DNA of 64,000 nt. It comes from Siderastrea siderea (taxonomy: Eukaryota > Cnidaria > Anthozoa > Scleractinia > Rhizangiidae). The notes under the pieces were generated by a model that was given only the letters and a program-made list of their open reading frames with translations, did no database searches and was not told the origin of the DNA. Below are positions 34,501 to 46,500 of the stretch, piece by piece. The stretch lies in NCBI GenBank assembly GCA_964030785.1, contig OZ034975.1, positions 35,615,269 to 35,679,268 of the forward strand, given 5' to 3'. Numbering within the stretch: the stretch's first letter is position 1; each line of letters starts with the position of its first letter. The translations under genes were made by a program, and so were the position numbers.

Positions 34501-37500
34501 GTATTCCAGCAATCCAGGTTTGACAGAATTTTCATCCCTTTAATCGTAAATATCCCATAAGGGACAGTTAATAATTAGAAGAAAAACTGTGATTTAAAAA
34601 AAAGACAAGACCTTACAAGCTGGAGTAAATTTCATGAGCTACATCAATTTTTAATTTTTTCTGTTCTCGAAATTGCAGAAAATACATACTTCAAAAATGA
34701 AATCCCGCAAGAACTTCAAACCAAACAGTAGTTGCTAGAATGGAACCTCTGAATTCTGAATTCTTCTACAGCCCTCACATTTTCAGTATTTTGCAGTAAG
34801 AAATACCGTGCGTTTTATAAATTTGCGGTCCTGTATATCGAAAAGTATTCACGCTCTTGGCACGCTTATAGTACGTCATTAGCTTAACAGATTGGTTTAT
34901 GACGTGTCGATTATGACGTTTCATGACGTCACAATGACGTCAAAAAAAACAACCATTTTGAATTTTGAGCCGCCATCTTGAATCCCGAGCACGCAGTCAT
35001 AAAGTTGACAAATGACATCATCAAAAATATATGAATTTGTTCTAAGAAACACAGTTAATCAAAAAAAGCACAAAAAGTAAAGGGTTATCTTCTTCATACA
35101 AACGAAGGGGAAAAACTGAAAAAAAAGAATGAAAAATGGAAGAAAATAGTCAAAACAACTCCTGAGAAGACGGTTGCTACAAAAACGTCAATCACCATAG
35201 ACACGTCATTGACACAGGAAAATTTTCTGTGGTAAAAGCCACGAGATTTGGTGATTATTCATCTAGCCGTTGAAAAGAAATTATTCGTTAAAGTCAGCGC
35301 AGGCACAATGTGCCCCCCACTCCCCACCAGGCTAAATAGGGTTAAAGGTTTTCTTAAATGAACCTTTTATATAACTACATTTAGCTAAAATCCAAGCTTG
35401 TTTTCACCGCTAAATATTTTGATGCGACAAAAAGGAATATGTCTTTAGTTACGACAGACTTCATAACCAACTGAATTCATTACCATGCGTGTAATTTAAT
35501 CCGGAAATTTGCTTTGGTATTTTATCCAGAAAAGACTATAAAAGGCTAAGGAAGTCCAAGGCCCGAAATGTTTGCCTCATTCCTCAGTCGCCGAAAGTCG
35601 GATAAGCCTTCTATTTCGGGAAAATGCTACGCACCTGGATCAATTAATTCTTTGTTTTGAGGTTTTCAGTGTTCTCCAATGTCCGGCCCATTTGGATAGA
35701 GTGTTCTAGATCGGAGCCTATTTGTTTTCACCTTTCAAATGGCGTATTTTGATCTGTATAATGTCCAAAACCCTCTTGAAAATTGTTACGTACAACAATG
35801 GGTCGCACCACCATTTTTCAAAGGGTCCTTTAAAACCTCTCATAAAAGCGTGGTGAAGGTATTGAGATCTCTATCAAAACATAGGCCTCGTTCCGTCCCC
35901 ACCTCAATAGCTAGCAACCAATCTTGAACAAACTACTACAGCGAAAATTCCGTATTGCTATAAGACGGTGCCCCACAAGTTGATAAATTAAGTGCTCAGA
36001 TACTCGGCTGTAAGACAATGTAAAAGTTTAAATTTAAGGACAATATGATAGCTTTTTTTGCATTTGTTGTTTAGTACTTGGCTTTCTCCACCCAAGTTTA
36101 ATAAATAAATCTACAACATAAGTGTTATAACGGGAAGAGGTTAGAATTCTGGCAGCACGGTTTTGCAGCTTTTCTAGTTTATTTGAAAGAGTACAGTTGC
36201 CCCACGCGACGCTACAACAGTCGAAGTGCTGCTGCACTAAAGTGTTATAGATCCCGGTGTCACAACTAAGAGGCCAATGAATTTTCAGATAGGGCACCGT
36301 TAAGAAAGCATTTCTGCTGGCGGTTATTCAAATACTACTTAAACCACTCAAGTGATTGTGTGCCGTAAGAACTTAATTTGGATAACAAAATCTCGTGATC
36401 AACTGTAGCGAACGCTTTTTTTTAGATCTACTAGAAATACAACGCCTTTTACACTCCCTAGATCGATGTTATAAGTCCAGTTATTAGTAGCTTCAAACAA
36501 AGCTGTAGCCGTCGTGCGAGGAAGTGACCGAAAACCAGATTGGTACGTGGAGACCATGTTATTTTTAGGAAGGTATGCATGTGGTTGATCATAAACGGAA
36601 TTCGGGTGTAATTATCCATGTCAGTTCGTCCACCCTGTTTATATAAAGGAATAACTTTCGAACACTTTTACTTGGCTCAAGGAAAATTCCAGTGATTATC
36701 AATCAGTTGAAAATTCGAAATCGCATCTTAACACTCCCTATAGGAGGTCTCGGAATATATCTTGTCTTTGATTTACGTAACTTAGACAAGAGAGAACGTA
36801 CTCTATTGCTGTCAGTGGGCTGGAGCTCAAATCTTTTGTCAGTGTGGATAATATGTTTTAAATGACTTAAAGAAAATAAAGTTATTCTCGCATGAATCTC
36901 ACTAGCAAGCCTGGGCCAATGATATAAAAATGCTTATTAAAAGCTTCCGACAGTTGTTGTGGATTTCATATCGAAAAATCACCAAGCTTAACTTCCGCTA
37001 CAGATAAGTTGCTTGATCTCCTAAATATATGACTTCATTAGTGATTTGCAAGGTCTTTCGAGAATTGCCCTCACTTTCGTGAAAAGCATTCTTGTAAGTA
37101 CATTCTTTGGCTTTTTTTTATTTTGTCTACTTGGTTACGAGTTTTCTTCGTGAAGGTGAAGACTCGGTATACTGCAAAGGGTCTTGAAGAGCGAAAGGCC
37201 GCGAGCAAACTATAAATAATTTGTTCTACTTGTGTTACACAATATATATAATGCTCACCAACTGTACAGAGGGCTCACAAGTTCACCATTCGCTTTCCGA
37301 TAAAAATTCGTTGCCCGTTGCAACGGTTATTTCGTCTGCGACCACAGTGTACACTATCCTATTTGGTATTTTCATTGAACAAAAAAAGGTCAGCTTCTCT
37401 ATTTTAAAACGCAATACTATAAACTAATTGCGATTTTGAGACGCCAATACCATGCACTCATTGACTGAAGGAGGGCCGGACGGGAAACTATTAACACCCC

Positions 37501-40246
37501 GACAAAAACAAACTGCTAAAACGAATTGAAAAATGCTTTAAACGTCTTCTTTCCTTGGCTTTTCAATAACAGGGACTCTACAGTTGAATTTCGCTTTCTT
37601 TTATTATTCAAGTGACTAAATAATTTCTATTTCTGGCGCTCTTTGAAGAGAAAAATTGAAGTTTTGTTTTAAACGTAGACTGCGCACAGTCCCTGACTGG
37701 ATAGTCGAGAGGGCGTGCGAAATAGCCGTGCGAAAAAGCTGAAACCTCAGGAGCGAAGCTATTTCCCGCGCCCTCTCGACCATTAGATAAGCTTGTACCT
37801 AAATTTTATTTATTTAGGATGCTATAGTATTAATTGTATGCGCTTTATTAGCATTATTACTATTAACAATATTTTTATTTATTTATTTAATTTATTTATC
37901 TGTTCCTTTTTCACCGGAAATATGCACATTATAAATAATATTTTTTTATTACTAATTATTATACATTATTCCGGAATACTGCAATGCCACATCTAGTGAC
38001 TTATTTAATTAATCAAATTAATTAATTAACTAATCAGCAATTAATTAATTATATTTATTTTGCTTTTGTCAAAGGTGACAGCACGTTAACATGTAATTCT
38101 TGCGGCGGAGATGCGGGATCGGGTGATGATGTCGCGCTCTGTAACAGTCAACAGATCAGCCAACCATGCTCTGCCAGACATTTCTCAAACGTTGGCATAA
38201 CCCACTGTTATACCCTTGCTGGAAGATACAAGTTTCTGAACGGATCTCAGGTTATTCATACCGGCATTGCACGAGGATGCATCAACTGCACAGGTTAAAA
38301 TTGCAGTTTTAATTTTAAGTAGCAGGCGTGTAAATAACATAAAAGTTATGGGCGCCTTGTTCAAGCTGAATGAGCAGCGTAACAGACCTATAATTTCTCT
38401 TCTGCTGTAAGAGAATGTCCCACGAGCAATGGGCATTCTGTACGACGAATGAAAGTTCTCAGCAGTTGACTTGTTTCCAATAATGCTGTAAAAGCAATGG
38501 GTCTTGAAGTATGCAGCATAATTAGTACGTTACAATGATAGCGAGCCAGCGGTACCCCCAGTCACTGAGAAAATGGTAAAAGCACTGGGTCTGTGACAAC
38601 ATACTTTTGTTGTTTCAAAAACGCTACAAGTATGCACATTTTACGTTGCCACCCCTGAGTTTTGAAGAGAGTATAGTCTTGACCGTTTTTAATTATTTAA
38701 ACGATGCTCATCAAATGCAATGATCTGCAGTGTTTTGCGTTTGTTGCAAAATCTAATTCAAACGTCACTGTTGTTGTTGTTGTTTTTTCCTGTGTTTATT
38801 TGGGGGGTATAAACATTCACCCACCCGGAGCAAATACACTCGATTTATTGGTTGGCCTCGTGGTGAGATATTGATATTCGCCTCCTGAGTGGTTTAGAAG
38901 CTATGTTTAAACAAGGTATTACGACACAATTTTGGCAAATTTGCTAACCATAAGAATAGAAGGTCTCCTAAATTTGCAAAGTATTTTATGAACGGGTGGT
39001 TGGATGAACGAATGGATGTATGGCGGGATAGATATAGATGGATTGACTGTACTTCTTATTGGTTGTAATTGATTTTCATAATTCGGTGAAGTATGATCAC
39101 CCGGCCGGTGAGGCGGTTATAATTGATTGTTTTTCATGATTCGGTGAAGTACGATCACCCGGCCGGTGAGGGGGTTATAATTGGTTGTTTTTCATGATTC
39201 GGTGAAGTATGAACACCCGGCCGATGAGGAGGTTATAATTGATTGTTTTTCATAATTCCATGAAGTATGATCACCCGGCCGGTGAGGCGGTTATAATTGA
39301 TTGTTTTTCATAATTCGGTGAAGTATAATCACCTGGCCGATGATGGGGTTATAATTGATTGTTTTTCATAATTCGGTGAAGTATGGTCACCCAGCCGGTT
39401 ATGGGGTTATAATTGATTGCTTTTCATGATTCGGTGAAGTATGATCACCCGGGCGATGAGGGGGTTATAATTGATTGTTTTTCATAATTCGGTGAAGTAT
39501 GGTCACCCAGCCGGTGATGGGGTTATAATTGATTGCTTTTCATGATTCGGTGAAGTATGATCACCCGGGCGATGAGGGGGTTATAATTGATTGTTTTTCA
39601 TAATTCGGTGAAGTGTGATCACCCAGCCGGTGAGGGGGTTATAGTTGATTGTTTTTCATAATTCGGTGAAGTATGATCACCCAGCCGGTGAGGGGGTTAT
39701 ACTTGATTGTTTTTCATAATTCGGTGAAGTATGATCACCCAGCCGGTGAGGGGGTTATAATGGATTGTTTTTCATAATTCGGTGAAGTATGATCACCCAG
39801 CCGGTGAGGGGGTTATAATTGATTGTTTTTCATAATTCGGTGAGGTATGATCACCCGACCGGTGACAACCTAAGTGGAAGGCATTGTCAGAGTCAGATGA
39901 CGTACGCTCAGATTGTCAAAACGTCAATCGATGTCATCACAAACAGTCCTTTTCGGGACTACACTCACCTGTTCAATCATATTTCACCGACCAATGATGT
40001 GCATTTTAGGTTTAAACCATTGACAGTGATTGCTGTTTTTCGTTTTTTTTTTCATATTGAAGACAAGAAAAGTGCCTGTGCAGCATACATCACCGCCTTC
40101 AATGCACAATTCAAAAACTCGATACAAATGCTGGACTGCAACATCGAGTGTTGTACTGGCAATAACTGTAACAACCAGAGTGTGTCTGTCATCCCTCTGT
40201 CCACAACAACTCCTTCCTTTAAAAGCACAAAATCTGGTAATATATA

Positions 40247-40286
<40 letters not shown>

Positions 40287-40540
40287 TGGAAGCGCACATG
40301 GGTAAATTAAATCCGAGGACAGTGGATTGGTGTATTTCTTTTTTTTTTTTGTTCAGCACAATCCTGGATGCCGATGGGCTCAAAGGGTTGGACAGTTCTT
40401 GTGAGAGTCTCAAAACCAAAGATTCTTTTGAAAAATAGCAACAGAAGTAGGATTTAAATTTTTAGTTTAAAAAAATAATTTTCGTTAATTCTTGAGGGAT
40501 TATATTTCCTAACTTTTTTAGTTTGCGCGCTATAAATGCA

Positions 40541-40590
<50 letters not shown>

Positions 40591-43500
40591 GTCGGCATCA
40601 TTTATATTGGTTCCATAGATAATCAGATCTCACAAATTTATTTATTTTTTTATGAGAAGGGGGGGGGGGATCGAACCACTTTTGGTGCGTTTGGCTTATT
40701 TATAATTGAAACCAATTAAAGGAAGTATTGAACAATGAAAATAAAATAAATCAAAATAAAACTGTTATTATTATTGTATTTCGTAACCTTTTTAGTCGGC
40801 ATCGTTTTTGTTTGGCGTTTCAAAAGTCTTCTGGCCTAATTTCGGGAAATAAATTATCTGTTCTTCTTAAGTAACCTTTTTTGCTATATAGCTGGATTTT
40901 TCCTCAAATAGCGCGCGCTCTCATTGGTCAGTTCAGGATCACATGACATCTAACAATGAAACTGTTTCTCGTCAAAAGTCTCTGAGAGGGCAACACTGCA
41001 AAGTCTATTACGTCAGAGGGTAACGATACAATGTTACCCGCGAATGTTGACCGAAGACCGCCGTTGCACGTGAACAGAACGTGATTGAAGGCGGTGTGAC
41101 CATAGCGTTTGACCAGCGCGTTTTTCAAAGTTCTGTATTGCAATGGCGACTCCTTCACGCTTTGCTGATTTGTCGCGACAAGAAATTGCCGGCCTTGTGG
41201 AAGAGAAAGATTCCAAAAACACACAGTCAGCGACAAAAATTGCCTTGTCTACATTAAAAGCCTCCTGCGGAGAGAAATATCCTGACAAAGTCCAGAATTT
41301 TGACCAAATTTCAAAAGAAGAACTAAACGAACTCCTTGTTGACTTTTATCCCAATGCAAAAAAAAAAAACGGAGGAAACTACAAGAAGACAGCACTAACA
41401 AGCATTCGCTTTGGCCTGCAACGATACTTTAACCGGAAAAGAGGATTTAACATCATTGCCGACGGTGCTTTTGAACAGTCTAACCAAGTATTTGAAGCAG
41501 TTGTGGTTCAACGTAAACGACAAGGGTTGCCAAAGTCGATCGTCATGAACCAATAAAGAAAGAGGAATTGGCGAAAATCTACTCGTCATATGATCAGTCA
41601 TCACCAAGCCCTAAGTCATTGCAGCAATTCGTTTGGTTTAACATGATGTATCACCTTATTCGAAGAGGAAGAGAGAACCTTCGTCTTCACACAAAACAGT
41701 CGTTTGCAGTTAGAGTTGACGCGACCGGACGAAAATATGTCTACCAGGAGCAGGATGAACTCCACAAAAACCATAGGGAAAACGATGATCCCTTTGATTC
41801 TTCAGGGGTTGGATGAATGTACGAAAACACGAATAATCCAAACTTATGCCCAGTAAGGGCATTTGAACTATATTTATAAAAACTCCATCCGTCGCTGAAC
41901 TTGCTATGGCAAAGGCCCAAGGCTCTGGAACGCTTCAATGAATCTGACAGTGTTTGGTACTGCTTTACCCTCTGGGTAAGAACACCCTAGGATCGTTAAT
42001 GAAAACTATTTCTGTTGATTGCAAACTCTCTCAAGAGTATACTAACTATTGCGTAAGATCTACAGCAGTATCTGTTCTCGATAACAACAATGTTGAAGCT
42101 CGGCATATTATGCGTGTGTCCGGGCTACAAAATTTCAAGTGAGAGTAACATCAGGTCTTACAGTCGACAACTAACAGAATCTAAATCAAGAGAAATATCA
42201 CAAACTTTAACTTCTGCCTGTGAGCGAGGTACTGCACTGAAATTGTTCCTTTGGGAACTGAAGTTGAGCAAAGGAAGCTTAATGTGCTAAACTTACAAAG
42301 TCCCCCCGTGCTAACACACAATTTTGCTGCCAGTAGTGGTCAAGAAACAGTAAAGTTCCATACTGGAGCTTTTTCATCCGGTTGTAATGCTACAGTGAAT
42401 TTCCATTATCATTAAACATCGCTGTGATTCAGTGTTTTTCTTAAGTTTGTACATTTTACGCCGCTTTAGTTTACCTTTTTGTAGTATTTTGCGCTCTTAT
42501 GCGCTTACATGTAATTTATCAATAAATTTTCGATTGTTTTCACATTACGTCTTCTAAACTCTTCGTTGTGCTATATAACAAATCATTTAATGACTGGTCC
42601 CTCGGGAAACCAGTTAATTTTGTTTACCTCGAATCTCAATGTTTCCCAAGGCGGAGTCGAGGGAAACATTGAGATTCTCGGGAAACAAAATTAACTGTTT
42701 CCCTCGGGACCAGTCATTTAGTGTTAAATGAAAAATGAACCATTTTTGTGCGTTGGGCTTATTTTTTATAATTAAATACAAACCGCTGTACCTTGCACAT
42801 CAAGGAAGACTCTTCTTTTCACATTGTGCAGCTAGTTGCCAAAGTCAACTTTAAATGAATAGTTTCTTGAGGGAGTGTAAAATGCTTTCAAGCTTGTTAT
42901 TTTTTGTTCTGTTTCACCATCAAAAAACAAGTTTTTTGCTGGAATGTTGCATTGCATGATACATATTTTGTTCTCGAAGTTCTCGAGACTTAACGTCTAA
43001 CAAAAATAATACCCAGAAGACTTTCGAAATGTCAAACAAAAACGATGCCAACCAAAACAGCTACGAAATACGCATCAATAATAATGCCCTCGAGAATTTA
43101 CGAAAATTTATATTTTTGAACTACAAATTGATCGAATCTAAACTTAATGGATAACGAATATCTAAAAAAAATTCTTTTAAAAATGGTAGCGAAAAAATCG
43201 GGGAAATATTAAAGAACATTAGAAGCAATTGGAAACAAACAAACAAAAAACACAATTATAAGTGAATTATCTTAAAATAATTCATCTAATCAGAAAGTTT
43301 ACAATGTAAATCCTTTCATAACTATCTTCCATTTGAACATATTCTTCTGCTCATTCTTAACGCAATCCCAATATGATGCCGCTTCATTCTTGCCATTTTC
43401 CCAAATGACCAAGATTGCAATCTTACAAGAAAGAATATCTGAAAAGGTTTTATTTAAATTGTTATACTAACGTGTTCTCTATAAAATACTAATATTACTA

Positions 43501-46500
43501 ACATGGCGCAAGGTCTTAACCTGTCAGAGAGTCTATCTACAACTCGACAAATAGTTTTTTAAAGGTGTTTTTTTTTTGGTTTTAATCTTAAGATGCCAAT
43601 TGGAAGAAACAGAGAACAACTTTGCACGCTGTCTATTCAAGTCTTATTGCTGTCCTTGCGATGGTCATTATTGTTCTAGTGGTCATCCTTTGGAGGCTGA
43701 GGCGTAGCATGAAAGGTGAACGTCAACGTTTGCATAATTAAGATTCTGGTGTGACTGGTCAAGTGATCATAAAGAATGGAAAACAGTCCTTAACTTCGCG
43801 TGAGATATACCGGCGTAAAAGCCTTGCGTGCGACAATCCACGCTTTGGGCGCATCCCGTATCGCGACTATCCACATATTTGACAGTTCGTACTTCCCTCT
43901 GAATTCGAACTTCCTTCAATGGGTTCCGACGAAGAACCAAAAAAAAAAGCCAGTGCTCACACGCCACCCTGTGTGTAAGAGTAATAAGTTAAAATTTATT
44001 TTAAAAAAGTAAACAAGGAAAAAAAGTCAGTAAGGAGATAAAAAAAAAAAAACACATGCCACAATGGTTGTAACTTTTGTGGCTCCTGCTTTTTCTTTGA
44101 TTTAAGCTACTGATCAACGGCTGACACCATTGACTTTTCAAAGTTAAATCATAGTGTTCAATTGTCCCCTTACGAAATCACCTTGATTTGTTACTGTATG
44201 GCAATGGACAAGCTTAGGGAAAGGCAAAATGTGTGAGAATCGTGTTTGAGGTTGAACGTGCTGTGTGTCGACCAGCTAGAATGACACACGAATAAACCGC
44301 TATTCCAACTCCTCCTTACCTTATACTGCATTATATCCTCTTCTATTTGCAGGTCCTTCCAAAGACAAGGGGAGGTAAAAGTGGGCATGAAACGTCAATA
44401 TACTGATGCTAAGCCATGAATGTCAGACTGACTGGTCAAAAAATATCAGTTGTATCATAAACGTATTATTATTTGCTAGAAGGCGACAACACATGTTTTT
44501 TCATTTGCCACATAGAATTTGTTCCTAGATAGTACCATCTCTCTTTTTATAGTATAGCGTTTACAAATAGTTTTCTGTCCTGTTCTAGTTTTTCACAACA
44601 CCAAAATGGCAAGGTGAAACAATCAAAGGTATTTACTAATTTTCTCATGTTTTCACTATCTTTTGTTTTTGTCATTTGATATTTTTCCCTCAGCACGTAA
44701 AATTATAATTTGTCAAAGTTGCCCAAATACTGAGCGAAAGATAAACGAGTGCCAAAAAACTGCGGTACCCTGAGCTATGTGCGTGAAGGATACAATTAGA
44801 ATACAATTGACATAGTTTTTCGTGCGAAGTGTAAAGAGATTCAATCGAGTAGAATCGAACGATCAGAAGTGCTGACGGTGATCTCAAATGTCTCCACTTT
44901 GGAAGAATTTGTGGTTCCAGAGCTGTACTTTCTTCACTTACACTTGTCAAATCAAACGCGATGACTAGTGGTGCTATGACTACGACTACGTATAGGGCAG
45001 AAGGTCTCTCTTGGTCGGAAATGACCTTGCGGTCGTTAGTAACCTGAGCTGATGAATATGATAGAAGGTGACGATTTGGCATGGCATTATAAAATAGTAA
45101 TAGCTTGAAGTGGCTTAGATGACCACTGTATTTTATGTTCTAACGGACAATAGTAGTGAAAGTGAAACTGGAGGGAACTGAGCAATTAAACCTTGTTTTG
45201 CTTTGCAGGATCAGGAGACAACACTTCAAATGTCTGCAGCATATGTAAACACCGCAGATGACGTCATGTTAGCTGACGAGAACATTTCTCGGTTACCACC
45301 ACTCCCTCCAGATGAAATAGAATTGGATACAAGTCAGCAATCCATCTATGAAACATGTGACTACATAGAACCTGCTCCAGCCTCAAGCAATTGGGAAGTA
45401 AGTCGTGAGTTTGTTCACATTGTAAAAGATATTGGAAAAGGCGCTTTCTCCCAGGTCGCTAAAGCAGAGGCTTGGAATATCTGTGGAATAAAAGGTCTGA
45501 CAACTGTGGCAGTCAAAATGTTAAAAGGTTTGAGGCTACATTCATTATCAATATTTTATATCATCATTACGCATTCCCCTTGTACGACATATCAACAGTT
45601 ACGTTACACCACGTTCCTTCTTCCTTTCTGCGAACAGAAAATGCACCAGCCTCAGACAGGAAGGACTTGTTGTCAGAACTGGAATTGATGAAACAACTGA
45701 AACCTCATCCTCATGTGATCAAGCTAATGGGATGCGTCACAAAATCTGGTAAAAAAATTACCTTTTCTAATAATTTGAAGAATAAGTATTATTGGAATTC
45801 CTAAACTCTTTCGCTGCAAGAGTCAACTTTTCCAGACATTGAAGTCGTACACATTGAACGCTTGCGACGTCATCATTTTCTGACGACACCAGATTGTTTT
45901 GACAAGCAGCTAACACAGCAAGGATAGATCCATCCATATGTGTATCCATTTTGAATATCGACCAAATTCTGGCAGAGCTATTCCAGAAAAACGTGTCCAA
46001 TTTTAAATGAGAAATTGATGGCATAAATAGGCCAACTCAGCTGATTGATCAATGTTCCATTTCCAGGTTTTTTGAAGGGCTGAGGCTAAACTTTTTCCAG
46101 TGGATAGAAAGGAGATAAAGGGTAGAATATAAAGAAAATAGAAAGGGAGAGAAAAAGGAAAGCAAAAGAAGCAAGGAAGGGATTTGGAATGAATCCGCAC
46201 TAAAAAGGCCAAAATTGGGCTTATGCGCATGCGTTAAAGCAAAATATTGTACAGTTTACGACAGAATCTGGTTCAAAATCTAGCCAAATTGTAAGAAAAT
46301 GCTTTTGTAGCAACGTTTAGTGGCATTTGGCAACATAGCACTCAAAAAACCGCTTGGGTGTGAAAAAAAGAATGCACTTTTTTTTTCAAAAAGGTGTGAA
46401 GAGAAAGTTAAAATTGAAACAAAGTCATCTGTCAAATCTAGAGACCAAAACGTTGCATTTGCCACAAACACTCAACAATTACATTCACTAGGTAAACTTA

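Larger units (their letters stand above)
34518..38074. other. RTK-B intron 6
   Basis: Contains a family A element (34840-35341) and a LINE relic (35990-37190). The stretch 37191-38074 is AT-rich with an inverted GC-rich motif (GAGAGGGCG/CGCCCTCTC) at about 37709-37779. Confidence 0.6.
40282..43592. other. RTK-B intron 8, remainder
   Basis: Holds (TTA)n at 40541-40590, a Crypton-type relic (41143-42290) and a foldback element (42585-42724). The rest (40591-41142 and 42725-43592) is AT-rich with no identified feature. Confidence 0.6.

Noticed and set aside
39081..39870. Regular repeats that could suggest a CRISPR array
   Set aside because: Units are contiguous 58-bp tandem copies without unique spacers, in a eukaryotic intron; it is a minisatellite.
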